A stretch of DNA of 64,000 nucleotides from Tubulanus polymorphus (GCF_964204645.1 NC_134032.1:12208275-12272274); one strand, 5' to 3'. Positions 31,491-43,868 are shown, counted from the first letter of the stretch. Notes: a model not told the origin generated them from the sequence alone. Program-made: numbers and translations.

Positions 31491-33689
31491 CTCATCTACT
31501 AAGTTCATATACCGGATGATGAGTTAGTGAGTGTAGGAATTCTAATTATAACTCTGCAGTTGTTACTCACTTGTTAATGAGTAAAATGTGTTGTTAAAAG
31601 TCAATGATTAAATGTGTCTATGCACGAGTGATATTCAAACACGAAACTGAAATCGTTCATTTCATGCGAAGAGACAATTTTTTAGACAGTCTGCACATGG
31701 TTATATTTGCGCTGTGTTTTTGTTACTAATGGTTATTAAGAATAACTTCTGTGGTTCCAATTCTTTGATCTCACGCGATCGACTCGTAAAAACTTATTCC
31801 GTCCAAATCTGAATGTGTTTTATACCAGGGCAGCCCAGAGCTGCTGTTCCTGTTCTCCACTATTTGTTACTCGTTTATAACCAAAAATACTGATTTGATT
31901 TGTTTGATGCATATGAAAAATATGAAAGATGTTAAAAGAGGGTCTTACTGTTGATTATTGATGAATTTGAAGATTTTCTTTCATATTTCAATGAAATGTT
32001 ACTGAGAAAATTTCAATTTTTACTTTTAAGAGGTTGGCAGCCCGGGGTACTTGCACTTCGATATTTGTGGGTTTCTTAAAAAAAAGTTCATTCCGTCCAA
32101 ATTTCAATGTGATACTTACCACGTTCGCTGTAGAGCTAGAAAAACATTTCACAGAGTCAAATTAAGTATTAATGATCTAGATTTTGTGTACTGTTATACA
32201 GTTTTACCCACGTGAATTGTAGATAGGTGTAATTTGATGTAATTTTGTGCAAATACCGAATGACGCAGCGCTGGGTTTACACTGCGATACCGCATTTTTT
32301 TTAAATATCATTCGTTTTCAATCTGTTCTTTAAGAGTAGAATATATTCCGTCCAAAAAATTAGTCCGATAACAAAGTCCTGTGAAGACATATTTAAAAAC
32401 AGAAAAAGATGTTAAAAATGAAATACAAATATGATAAACTCACTAACTACAAATTTTATAGGAATTGAAGAAACGTTACTCAAAGTGTTATCATAATCAA
32501 AGTGAATATGTTTCGGTGGTCTTTTGGACTATCATTCTTTTAGCCTGTTGATCCTGCACCCTTCAGATATTCAAAGCTTTATCAACATTCTTCTCGGTCG
32601 TCCACACTTCGTTCACCGGAGATATTTTTCATTTCAAAATGAAGAACTATAACAAACATTAGATGTTTTATCAGCGAACTTTCAAAAACTGACCATCCAG
32701 AGTTAGGCATCAAATGCTTGAAAGTCTAAGGGGGTCTCCTGGTTGCAGATTGATACTTTTTGGGATCATCGAAACGTCCCTTCATTTCGAGTCGAATTCA
32801 AATTTTTGCGCTTTAAATTCCTTCCTCAAAAGTTTGTATCTTAAGTGGGTTTTCTGAATGTTTAACTTAATAGATACACCACATACTCGATGATAATGTA
32901 GAGAAATATTGTTATATGTATTGTCTGATAGTATATGGTATGCTATATTTTATAAATGTAAATATGAAAGATTATAAGATTGTATATGTTATATATGAAA
33001 TTATTATATGTTATATCAATTGGCGAAAAAGGAGACCAAAGCGATGTGTGATATTTGTACAAATACCTATTGTTATTTATCATTGTTTTATGTTTTAATT
33101 TCCGTTTGACCCACCCGAACGTATTTTTGTATATTTTGTTTTTCGGGTTAAAGCTCGGGAGAATTTCAAGCAGACCTATATTATAAGCCACGCCCCTGTC
33201 TTAATTATATACTTTTGTGTTGAATGTGCAATTTCATTATTTCTGTTGAACTGGGTCTGGCGTCAAATTAATTTTACATAGAGCAGGATTGAATCCAGAA
33301 TTGGATCAAATTTGACCCTGCCGTTTCTCAGTGATGGGTTTGATTATTTTAGCTCTAGCGATAATTTCAATGCTTTGAACTATAATATGGAACCGGGACC
33401 TATAAAACTCCGAGAGAAAGTTGTTCTGATTTTATGTCTTATTGGTTTTTAATCGGATTTTCTACTACGCGCTCAGATGGTTATTGAGAAATTTTACATT
33501 TAATGATAAAATCAAAAAGTTTGAAATCGAAAATTGAAAATCTGTGTTGTGTTCAGTTTTTTGTCGGATGTGGTTCACGTGTAAGCTCTGAGCTGAGAAG
33601 GCTGCTGTCATGGTTATTCGGTTGCTGACTTACAAGCAAGCGACCTACAACTCCTAAAGAGGGTTCTGTTCAGCCTCTATTTGTCTCAT

Positions 33690-33980
33690 TAGTATATCTC
33701 CTACTGCCCACTAGTGCACCTGGTGGATCCTAACATGCCACAATTGGAATCACCTTTTGTCACAGTAATCTATGTCCTACCGAGTATATGCCCACACCAA
33801 GTCAATCCTCAATTTTCACAAGTGAAATCCTCTGTTGCCGCATCAGTTGATATTCTACTGTACGCTAGCGCCACCTGATGGATGTTCACTTTCTACCTTT
33901 ACTGCTCAGTAGTGTGCAACCGATGTCCTATGAACACTAGCGCACCTGATGGATCTCCACTATTGCCACCTTTGTACACA
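33690..33980. repeat. Diverged 148-bp family repeat
   Basis: Phrases ctagtgcacctggtggatcc and cactagcgcacctgatggat mark three to four degenerate units in the same orientation as 28630-28975. Confidence 0.8.
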
Positions 33981-34843
33981 ATTTAATACATCCTCACTTA
34001 ATTTACACTATAGAAGTGGAATTATCAATTGACCTTGAGACAATTACAGTGGAATCGACCCAAATCTAGTTCCCATGCCTCAGTACAGGGGCGGATCCAG
34101 GGGCCTATCTCGAGAAGTTCCAAATTGCATAAGGGCACTCACTATTATGGGGCAATTTTCTATGACAAATCACGACAAACAAGGGCATTTTGACATCAAA
34201 CTTGTGTGTTAAACTTACTACGCCAAATCATGCCAGATGAGGGCCTTTTACGTCAAATCTAAGGATTCTAGGAGCACAGACAAAGCTCGACGGTATTCCA
34301 AAGAACTCTCAACCCCCCCCCCCCTGGATCCGCCCTTGCAGTATCGAGTGCTAATAACAGAATGCTATGCAACTCGACCAGGGTGCAAGCAGCTAAATCT
34401 ATATATACTCGTGCACGTCATGTGCACGCCCTGAGGGGTCCGGGTTCATCATAAATCTAGCTTGTCGCCAACTTCGAGTAAGGTTATCTCCATCAAAACT
34501 ATCGTTCTCTAACCTATAATTTCCCCCATCAACTCATCTGTTCGATTCGAAGGTATTACGTAGACAGAAAATTACAATGTTATCCTCAAAAATCGGATGC
34601 CTGGGGAGAGCAGACGGTATGACAGGAGATATAGTTTGCGAGAGTCTTCTACACGCGCGTGTGAGCGGTTTTAGTTTATTACTTTTAGAATAATAAGCAA
34701 TTCTAAAGAAGTACCAAATTGTTAGGATTCGCGCCAGCAAAAACAACCATTGGCGTCATATCAATGCATCTGATGGCAATCAGTGCACATCCGCGGACGC
34801 TGTAATCGAGTTTCCGCTTTCGAAACCTTACTGCCCAATCACG

Positions 34844-35886
34844 ATGGAGTCTTCTACTGCAGCTGCGACTGATAATAACCAAACCGACATCGAAATTTCA
34901 TGTCACATGACAACTGGTCTCTACGAAACTATAATGACTTTGATACGGGCAGTATTGTGTCTTATTGGACTTGTGGCGAATCCGCTGGCTTTTTAGTTCT
35001 GAGCGTTATGAAATATCGTGGTAGCAGCACTTTTTTTCTACGCATGTTAACAGTAGCGGATACGGTCAACTGCCTGACGACGCTAACCAGCAGGGATCTA
35101 ATTGTCAAGCGTTACCCGTTTAAACTATTACAATATGGCTATCACTATAAAATGTATTATTTGTACATTTTTAATTACGTAGACGCTATTTTTCAAATGA
35201 CTGTAACCACAAGTTCGTGGTTTCTATTCTCTCTGAATTTCGAGCGCTATATCGCTATACGCTTTCCGTTACTGGCGAAAAAAATTTGCACGATCGATAA
35301 CTCTAAACGTATTTCGTGTTGTATTTGGGTTTTGACGTTCATCTTCGATATACCGACAGCCTGGGACGTAACTAGGATTGTCAACCGCCCCGGGCATCCC
35401 TGCGCCTACCCGGGACGTGAGCTAAACTTTTTGATAAATAAAAACTATGCTTTTTTCTATGATTTCATATTCGGTAAAGTCGTCCTACAATTCATCCCGG
35501 GTATTTTTCTGTTACTGTGTAATTTACACATGTTCTGGTTAATTCGGGCAGCGATTTTAAATCCACGAAAACTGGCCGCGCGAAAAGACACATCTACCTC
35601 GTCGGAAGAGGGTACCTTCAGCAAACTAGGTTTACAAATGACGGTTACAATAATGACTTTATCTTTATTCTATTGTTTTCAATATTTGATGGCGTTGATA
35701 AATACACTAATGCCGGCTCTAGGAACAATGCTCGGTCGGAAATTGTATCGGCCCTACGAATCAGGAAGGTTATTAGGTACGACCAATTCGATGATCAATT
35801 TATTTGTGTATTTGGGGGTTCGTTCCGGATTTGGATCGACTCTCGTCTGGTGTTTGAGTTGTAGATCTTTGGGCAGACGACAATGA
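34844..35886 (+). pseudogene. GPCR copy with a one-base deletion in TM1
   Basis: A single-exon class A receptor nearly identical along its length to the intact copy at 43869-44906. From the ATG at 34844 (with an N-glycosylation site NQT) the frame matches the paralogue through GLVANPLAF, then meets TAG at 34994. Alignment of ggcttttctagttctcag with ggctttttagttctgag shows one base missing around 34991-34995. From there to the TGA at 35886 the other frame is open and matches the paralogue: FERYIAIRFPLLAKK at the end of TM3, and TM7 NSMINLFVYLGVRSGFG. The open frame starting at 34900 is therefore wrong for its first ~30 residues. It may be a pseudogene, a null allele or a consensus error. Confidence 0.88.
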
Positions 35887-36865
35887 AAATACGTAGTAAT
35901 GTATGAATGTTTGCATGCTTGTGGGTGCCCATTACATTTGCTTCACTCGATTCGTTCAAATGATACGGCGCGTTGGACACAATTTTAGATTGCCGCGGCC
36001 AATTGCCGATTTTGACAGGTTCTAACATATTGCTGGGGTTAATCTACTTCAATTTCTTCAAAAACATGATATTCAAAGAAAAAACCGTAATCCATTAGGT
36101 CCTGGCTGTCTTTGTTTTATTGCATGTTGTTGCTTAAATTTCACTTTCTGTCACCATTGTTTTTGACACCATGGTTACGGATGCTATAGCGTTAGTGGAG
36201 CTTGCAGTTAAAATCAATTTCAATTAATCATTTTCAATTAAATGAAAAGAAAAATTTCAATAAAGATGTCTTAAATTTCAATAAAGATGTCTCAAATTGA
36301 ACGTCGTGGCGACTCTGGATTTAGTTGCCGAGCTAATTCCCACGTGACATTCATTTCTGAGCTAGTTTCCCAACAATTACCTGGTCTTTAGATGTATACA
36401 GGTTTTCACCCAATACGTATATACTTTTATATCCATCTACATATTTTGCCTTGGACTAAAACGAACGTTTTAGAATTTATAGTTTTACGCCTCTCCAAGA
36501 CAAAGCACTGAATACGAAATGAGCAATCGGTCCCAATAACTCAAAGAACCCAACAACTGATTGTCTTTTTTTATTCTTATTTACAATGAGACTCAAAAAT
36601 ACAGATGAATTCAGTAATGTGACGACTTTATCAGCTGACGACTAGACGCGAGTTTGGCTGTACCGTGCCACGACTACAGGGCAGATATTCCACTTTACCA
36701 ATAACAATGAATTCTCTTACAACAGGTTAATATTCAATTTAGTTCATATTTTACATAATGATTAACTTTCACAGAGTAAATTGAATCAGATTTCCGAAAA
36801 TTGATCTTTCATTTGCTGTTAACAATAGATTGGGAACTTCTATCAATAAGACATTATTACTGCGC
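35887..36865. other. Intergenic between two GPCR loci
   Basis: No exon or recognised element. A short duplicated phrase (aatttcaataaagatgtct) occurs twice near 36257-36293. Confidence 0.45.

Positions 36866-36932
<67 letters not shown>
36866..36932. repeat. (TA)n microsatellite
   Basis: Uninterrupted alternating TA tract followed by a short (ATTT)n run to ~36960. Confidence 0.97.
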
Positions 36933-36937
<5 letters not shown>

Positions 36938-37239
36938 TTATTTATTTATTCATTTATTTACTTTTCAGGCAGTCCGATACATCATAAATAATGCATTAAC
37001 TTACTATATATAAAAAAAGGATTAGGGAAACGGATAATGCATCGGAATTTTAGACGCGCGTTTAGATAATCAGTTTTTCAATCTAAGATCCGAACTGTAT
37101 AGTATCCACAGCAGTTGTTCCTGACGTGTAGGAGAACTCGTACAGGGTCTGGTGTTCAGACTAACCGAACCGCTGATTCGCGGTATATATCAAATTCGTG
37201 ACGGTAATGCATATCTTCTAATGCGGCACCTGATACACA

Positions 37240-38313
37240 ATGTCGAAAAATGAATCAAAGTGCGTCGAAAAACTTGAGTTATCAAGTATATTCATACAGC
37301 GAGTCACATTTCTACCCATGTCGATAACGTTCGGTATTTTCTTCAATAGTCTCAGTATTGTGATCCTGAAACGACAATCGTCGCAGCACCGGTCGCTCTT
37401 TCTGCTCGAAGCTTTGGCCGTCGCTGATATTTCTTATCTCACTGTCAAATTCTTTCGCGACGTCCTGCGTCCGTGGCTGAATATATTAGTTTACGGGGTT
37501 TCAATTCAACGCGCCGATGTTTATTATGATTCAAGTTTTATCGGGTTTTATTGGATGTATTTTGCTATGTTTATCCTCAATCGGTCTACGAAATTGACGA
37601 GGAACTGGATAACGGTTATGATAGCGACGGAGCGGGTTATAAGTCTTAGTTTCCCGCTGTTCGCGCAGGCTCACATCACCAAACCGCGCTTATTGATATG
37701 CGTTTGCTTGCAATACATTTTCTTCGCTTGCTTCGGTCTTCCTTATTTTGTGAATATAAGCCATTTATTCTATTGGTTTGATACGTGTACACAATTTTAC
37801 GTTCCAATACTGGCCCGAAGGAAATTAACTGATTTTCAGTACGGTCTTCATCATTGGGGAGAATTGATTTTAACGACACTTTTTACGAGTCTGATACCGA
37901 TTCTATTGCTTATAACCCTCAATGTCGTTCTAATATATTTGCTGAAACGAATTGGTAAAAATAGACAAAATCTTGGCACCCAAGATTCGAAGTTAAGCAA
38001 TCTCGACCGAAAAGCGACTAAAATGGCGCTCGCTATTGTCATTTTATTCATCATTTTAGAGTTTCCTTCTTCGCTTTGGGTTTATGCAGTTATGCTATTT
38101 GACTTAGGTGTACCAAGGCCGAGTAGCGATGCACTTCTGCATAAACTTATCCGTATATCATCTTTTGGGTCCGATGTGTTGACCCCGTTAGATTCGAGCG
38201 TCAATTATTTCGTATATTGTGTGACTAACGACAGATTTCGGGCTGAAGCGATAAAAATATTCAAAAGTTTTGGAAGGAAGTGCGCTGTTAAAGACGACAG
38301 AGCCGCGATCTAA
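37240..38313 (+). CDS. Intact rhodopsin-type (class A) GPCR
   Basis: A single-exon, 357-residue receptor from the ATG at 37240. TM1 has FNSLSIVIL in the GN position; TM2 has LEALAVADISYL; TM3 ends with ATERVISLSFP (ERV for DRY). TM4 lies around CVCLQYIFFACFGLPYF, TM5 around SLIPILLLITLNVVLIY, and TM6 around MALAIVILFIILEFPSSLW. TM7 has SSVNYFVYCVTNDRFR in the NPxxY position. Architecture and the RNW.TV..A.ER pattern resemble the 10910 receptor and other invertebrate peptide-receptor-like class A proteins, but it is clearly a different gene. Ligand unknown. No paralogous partner in the window apart from the possible fragment at 38687. Confidence 0.92.
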   Translation: MSKNESKCVEKLELSSIFIQRVTFLPMSITFGIFFNSLSIVILKRQSSQHRSLFLLEALAVADISYLTVKFFRDVLRPWLNILVYGVSIQRADVYYDSSFIGFYWMYFAMFILNRSTKLTRNWITVMIATERVISLSFPLFAQAHITKPRLLICVCLQYIFFACFGLPYFVNISHLFYWFDTCTQFYVPILARRKLTDFQYGLHHWGELILTTLFTSLIPILLLITLNVVLIYLLKRIGKNRQNLGTQDSKLSNLDRKATKMALAIVILFIILEFPSSLWVYAVMLFDLGVPRPSSDALLHKLIRISSFGSDVLTPLDSSVNYFVYCVTNDRFRAEAIKIFKSFGRKCAVKDDRAAI

Positions 38314-38686
38314 TAAATGGTGTTTACGGGTAACCAATCTCCTTCTGGGTGACCTATCGGAAAGATGTCTGCTCAGAAAAAAAATGTGTCTGATTTTGTA
38401 TTTTGTACGTCAAGTTTTACGTCGTCATTTATCCGTAGCTCCTACTGTAATGCGACTATACAATCTCCACTGTAATGGCACTTAAAAATCTGTACCAATT
38501 GTTATTCAATTCTCCTCCAGTTGTTGGTCTCACGAAGACCTCCACCACTCGTTGCGTCCTCTGTCGTTGTTCTCACTAAATGTTGAGGATTTATGTATTA
38601 TGATTTATGTATTATATGTTCATGTATTAGAGTCCATGGTCTATTCATACACAGTCCACACCTTCGAGAGTTAATCATCGTTTATC

Positions 38687-38955
38687 ATGAATTCAACTCG
38701 GATGCAGATCGGTCGAGCTTATAACAGTCACATTGTTATCATGTCTGTTGAAAACAAGTCTGGAATCTACCGCACTGTATCACTGATTACCCTGCCTGTC
38801 ATGTTCCTGTTAGGAACCTTTGGAAATTCGGCTACTTTCCTGATAATGATAAGTCACAGATTCCGCAGTTTATCGTACGCTAACTATCTTATCATTTTGT
38901 GTATCAGTGATTCTATGTATTGCATAAATTTTACACTGATGCCCGTTTTACAGTT

Positions 38956-38957
<2 letters not shown>
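38687..38957 (+). pseudogene. GPCR 5' fragment ending in an AT tract
   Basis: From the ATG at 38687 the frame shows an extracellular start, TM1 with LLGTFGNSATFLIMI (the GN motif), then SYANYLIILCISDSMYC as TM2 with a conserved-position Asp. At ~38957 the coding sequence runs into (AT)n. No TM3-TM7 follows: the next recognisable sequence is a non-LTR element on the other strand. It is a truncated receptor or, less likely, the first exon of a spliced one. Confidence 0.8.

Positions 38958-39023
<66 letters not shown>
38957..39023. repeat. (AT)n microsatellite
   Basis: Alternating AT tract that cuts off the GPCR fragment; one g interrupts it near 39007. Confidence 0.97.
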
Positions 39024-39025
<2 letters not shown>

Positions 39026-39137
39026 CGTGATAATTCATGGTAATGAATGATTAAGTAATAAATTCAGTAATTAAGTAATGGCATCACTTAACATTAACAA
39101 ACGATCTGGAGTATGTATATAACAGGAAAGATCGGAG

Positions 39138-42060
39138 TTAATTAAAGTGTGTTTGGGTATTATAAGAATTACCCATGAGATTAATGGTATCACACACTGC
39201 TGATCCACTTCCATTGAGTACTAAAAAGCCACATATACGTTGAAGCCTGTTTGCGCTCAAACAAACTGAACGTAAAAAATTGACAGTCCTCTGTTGGAGT
39301 TGCACATGAATTGGATTGTCATCACAAATTAAAGGCAAAAGATTTGAGTGCGTTCTGTTTGGGATATTTAAAGACTTTTCTGATGGTTTTTCTCCACGTA
39401 ACATAGAAAGATTTTACTAAGGGACTGTCCAGATTCCATGGAGTACTACCGTAAACACTCATACAGTAAGTTTTAAATAGTCTATATCTAATATATGGCT
39501 GTATGGATTTAAATTCAAAATCTACAGAATGCGCTTTAAAAATGAAATCATTGATACAGTTATCAATAGAAAGCTTTAGGGAGTTATGTCCTATGATTGA
39601 GCCTAAGTGTTTAGCATTTGGTGATAGTTTTAACTTTTGACCTTGGAAATCAATCGTTGGAATAAGATTTTTACAGGGATCATTATCACATGGGAAATAT
39701 ACGAATTCTGATTTACTGCGATTAAAGGCAGCATTATAGTCTTTTGCAAACTTTTCGCAAATTTTTAACAGTTGTGTCATTGCTGTTCTACTGGGCGCAA
39801 GTAAAATTAAATCATCGGCATATCCAAACGCACAAAAAAACTCTCTGGCTATATGACAACCAAGACCTCGACGTATCGGCCCCACTCCGCGCGGTTGCGC
39901 CACCGCGCGGGATTTACGCGAAGCAGCAGAACACAAACACGGCCTGCACTCTCTCAATTTTCAATGATAGAAAGATTAGATTTAAATTTATTGCTCCAGA
40001 AAATTGTACATTTTTTGCGAGCACAGGATACATACAAAATAAACAGTTTGTAGTTATACAATAACAGTTGCTAGTCATACAATAACTAGTTATATTTACA
40101 ATTGAAAAGTTATTTTGAAAAGTTCGTGTATACCAGGAACAGCGATGAGGTGAGGCTAGATGAGGCTATGTGCCTTTTTTATAAAAACTGCAAGATTCCT
40201 TAGGACGTTTGGGTTTTCTGACGTAAAAAGGTTCATAAATTTTCTTATATTAGGAAACGTTACTATTTGTTGCGGTATGTACCGACTTCTTAAACTTTCG
40301 AAAAAAGTACACTCCATTATAAAATGGTATTCGTCGCCGATTTGCCCTAGGTTACATTTGGTACAAAGTCGTTCATTTCGGGGGATATTTTCATATCTTC
40401 TTGTTTCAATCGGTAGATTATGATTAGAGCAACGAAACCGTATTACATTTGTCCTGAGGTCAAATGGTAGTGCTAATGAACATACTTCCCGCCCCCAATT
40501 CGGCTTAATAATTCTATAGGTATCTAGTTTTGTTGAAGCTGCGATAGTCTGGTGCCATTTCTGTTTGAATTGATCTTGTAAACATAATTTAACAGTTTCT
40601 GATAAATACCGGATATTCGGGAAAGATTGTTCGTACCAAATGTAACCTAGACCACAGTTTTCTAAGATAGACTGAATACAAGTGATCCATTTACTGGTCT
40701 TACCATTTACATGATTTTTTATTAGGATACGATACATTTTACTAGAATGAGTGTTGCTCTCTGTGATCAGATGTCCCCAAAACTTAACCATTCTGACTTT
40801 TATTTGTATTTCAAAAGGAAAACGACCTAATTCTCCATAAACCATAGCATTTGGAGTTGCACGTTTCAATTTCAATAAGTATTTGCAGAACATTAGGTGT
40901 ATTTTCTCGATTGCATCTAAGTTCGAGAAACCCCATATTTCACTACCAAAGGTAAGGATCGATCCCACCATTGCATCAAAAATTTTAAATGCAATGTCTA
41001 TAGTTAGGGAAATCGTGTGTGCATTTCAATTATTTCGGCTGTTAGGGTTTTAAGGCACAATATAAGTTGATGATGTGATATGGCGATGTTAATTAATGAT
41101 AATTCCGCATTGAAGCTTGTCACGAACGGTGCCGATTGAATGTACAGCTGCCAAAAACACTGAAATGTGCGTAGTTGCGTAACGATTTGCAGTAAATTGC
41201 AGACGAAACATGAAGCCTTAACGGCCGTTTAAAAAAAAATTATACCAATCGCAATTGCAAAATAAAAATGAGATAGAACCTAAGTTAAAATTCTGGCCAT
41301 TTCTAAAATGTTATTAATTATTATTACTAATTTTTAGTCAGTGCGGAACGTTTACTTTTCCAACAATAATGAGGGGTGGTAGGTAGTCATGCAATTCAAG
41401 TCATTATTTATTACACGTTACTTCCGTGTTGTTGAAAATCTCGCGAGTCCTGGACTAAACCCCAATGAACAATGCCACAAATGCACTACACTACCCATTA
41501 CACACTCCAGTACCCACAGCTTTCATATATCCATCTAAATATTTAGTGACTTTCTTCCTGGATTACGTAACTTAATAAGTAAGTGATCAATGTAAACGGT
41601 AAAAAGTAAAGGAGAAATCACCCCCCCCCCCTTGTTTTACTCCATTCATAATAGAAAATTCCACAGAGAACGACTGGTTCCATCATGACTTGTTTCCGAT
41701 AAGAACTGAAAATTAATTTAACCATTCTAGGACACATTCCTCGTTTCAATAGTGTATTGAAAAGAGTTTGATAATGAACACGGTCGAAAGCACGACTTTC
41801 GTCCAGTAGAACCGCATAAACATTAGATCTTCATCTATTATAGTAATTGATTACTTCATTAACGATAAACGTGCATTTAGTTGTGGAGTGACCACTTTTG
41901 AATCCAAATTGCATATTACTAGTTTGGAGGCTTCTGTTACATTTGTTTATGATTATCCAGTCGAGTAATTTACTAAGCGGACTGTTTAAAGCAATAGCAC
42001 GATAATTATCAGAGTTACGATGAGATATACGTTTATCTTTAACTATGGGATTGACCGTTA
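39138..42060 (-). mobile_element. Decayed non-LTR retrotransposon (LINE A), split in two
   Basis: On the - strand the 5' part (42060 to 41557) shows reverse-transcriptase blocks: NYRAIALNSPLSKLLDWI, GFKSGHSTTKC and, after a stop at ~41831, AFDRVHYQTLFNTL and FTVYIDHLLIKLRNPG. The 3' part (39868 to 39138) continues with LGCHIAREFF, the catalytic FGYADDLILLAPS, a thumb region and the start of the C-terminal region. Stops and frameshifts (at ~41831, the C-run near 41622, and ~39400) make it non-functional. The two parts read straight on in frame (NPG to LGCHI) once the insertion at 39869-41556 is left out. No endonuclease domain is visible. Confidence 0.85.
39869..41556 (-). mobile_element. Insertion inside LINE A carrying LINE B remains
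   Basis: 1688 bases inserted within a codon context of LINE A, flanked by the 3-base repeat cct (39866-39868 and 41557-41559). It contains a 271-codon - strand frame at 40156-40971, the C-terminal part of a different non-LTR family: GSEIWGFSNLDAIEKIHLMF, then YGELGRFPFEIQIKVRMV and a zinc-finger-like RLCTKCNLGQIGDEYHFIME. A short CpG-rich stretch (39867-39935) forms its 3' end. The frame lacks reverse-transcriptase motifs, so this is a 5'-truncated or composite copy. Confidence 0.75.
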
Positions 42061-42400
42061 CCAGAGAGCGATACGAGCGAGCACACGTAGCGATCAAACC
42101 GAAATTCGGTCAACTGGCACTTAGTGTGGAAAAGTTTTCAAAAATCTCATGATACTAACGATACATCCGATTGGTTGATAAAAATGGATCGCTCGGCGGA
42201 ATTCGCCGATCGCGGGCAGACGAGCGAATTTGCGGGCGATCCGATCGCCGGCGTAAATAATCGGCCGAAAATATTAAACATGTTTGACACGGGCGATTCG
42301 CCGGGATCGTCGTCGCCGCGAGTCGCGAATTTTTCAAGCGATTTGTAAATTCGCCGCGATCGGGCAAAAAAATACGATCGTGTGCCCCTACGTTTAAGTC
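42061..42400. mobile_element. CpG-rich element, probable non-autonomous transposon
   Basis: A patch dense in gatcg/cgccg with aaacatgtttgacacgggcg in the middle, ending cgatcgtgtgcccctacg; cgagcacacgtagcgatc on the left is a partial inverted counterpart. Base composition differs sharply from both flanks. Boundaries are approximate. The open frames on both strands are composition artefacts. Confidence 0.4.
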
Positions 42401-42611
42401 ACATTAATCCAGAACCATGAAACTGGATCCAATTCAGTTGCAGGGCTTTGAAATTCTATTGGAAGATTCCCCTAGGTTCGATCCTGATATGTTGCTACTG
42501 ATTATCAGTACTCTGCGTGATGCTGTATAGAGGTGCCATGGGTTCGAAGCCGGTGGAGATACTGAAAGAGAATATGCTCAAGTCAAGCTCATTACCATTG
42601 GTCTCGACAGT

Positions 42612-42747
42612 CAAGTGCTGCCGCTATCCATATCGTTGACGGTGAATATGTGAACTAACGTATTACTCGCATGCCACAGTGGAAATATCTTGCAGTCGAG
42701 TTAGTTCCCGTATTTACCGTCATTGATATGTATAGGGGCAGCACTTG
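42612..42747. mobile_element. 136-bp palindromic MITE, copy 1
   Basis: Begins caagtgctgccgctatccat and ends, in reverse complement, caagtgctgcccctatacat. The two ~50-base halves are imperfect inverted repeats containing gaactaac. Same length as the copies at 46094 and 48192. Upstream sequence (42505-42590, with gtgccatgggttcgaag) is an inverted relative of 46370-46450. Confidence 0.85.
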
Positions 42748-43868
42748 GCGGTTAAGATTTTACAGAAATGATATTCCTTTTCAAATCTTAAAATAGGGAT
42801 TGACCCTGTTATCTATTTGATTGATAGATTTCGTTTGATTTGTTTAGAATTGGTGTCCCTTACAGACCCACCATACCATCGGGGTCGAAACATTCTTACT
42901 GTGGCATGCGATGTAAAATGCTATTTTCCACAAAAATCACGAAAAAACGCCATTTCCTTTGAAATGCACTATTTAAACGACGCTAATGTTTCATTCAAAA
43001 TAAATCAGTTTTTCAAAATGAATTTCATGCGACTGTCTTTAAAACTCCTTCGCAGAGGAAGAACAGCAGCAAGTAAATGAATATGTAGTTTTAAGGAGAA
43101 GAAACTGCGGTTTGTTAGGCCTGATCCGAATACGGATTAACGGGTTCCGCTCAGACAAGTACGGTAAAGCAATGCGGCCAAAAACATTTTATTTTGAGTT
43201 TAAAAAGCCGACTTCTCGAGTAAATAAATCGACTTGGTTGGTTGGCCGCATTGCTCATCCGTAGACAAGGCCTTGTTATGTAGTAGTCATAGTTTTTGAT
43301 GGATGTTTTATTTATTATTAATAGCAACTAAGGTTCTAACATTAATCAAAACATCGTCAAACAAGCAAGTTTCAAACCGTACATATATCAAAACTACTGT
43401 TTCTCGCGATCGATTCTGGATTATAGCTACGATCAATATTGTTGCTCGTAGAGATTTTAGTAAATTGTTCGTTCGCTTTAGCGACTGTCGCAGACGCCTG
43501 AGGCTGTCGCCTTTGAAATAACCGTATATAAACTACTGTCGATCCAAGCTATAATTTTCCTTTACAAAATTGCGATGAACCTTTCTAAGAATCAATCTTG
43601 ATGCCTTGTAGATTTTAGTATCTATAGTTTACGCAGAAGTCCTGGTGTGCCAGGTGACATCATCCATACACGTATGAAATGTAGCATGTGTACCGATACA
43701 AAATGTTGTTTCATTTTAGTTTCGTACTGAGACATGAGCTTTACAGCAACGGAACGCTAAGATTTGTGCCATAACAATGGGAACCAAAAATACACATAAC
43801 TATTCTGTACATCCGTGCGGGCTAGCCAGATTCTAGTTTTCTTTTCTTTACTAATAATTGAAATCGTA
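42748..43868. other. Intergenic, upstream of a GPCR
   Basis: No exon supported; the open frames at 42817 and 43303 lack domains. Near 43090-43265 there are copies of gcaatgcggcc/gaccgcattgctc that form an imperfect inverted repeat. The GPCR frame stays open from about 43800 but has no ATG until 43869. Confidence 0.45.

Larger units (their letters stand above)
30931..34843. other. DYRK 3' UTR and intergenic sequence
   Basis: AT-rich. It contains the MITE at 31189-31490, three copies of attccgtccaaa (31796, 32090, 32345), an AT-rich stretch 32880-33090, a diverged 148-bp family patch at 33690-33980, and a C-run near 34312. The extent of the 3' UTR cannot be fixed from sequence. No gene seen. 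Confidence 0.5.

Noticed and set aside
34900-34990. ATG at 34900 as the start of the second GPCR
   Set aside because: Its first ~30 residues do not match the paralogue, whereas the other frame from 34844 does up to the deletion.
43815-43868. Start of the intact GPCR at 43815
   Set aside because: The codon there is GTG; the first ATG in frame is 43869.
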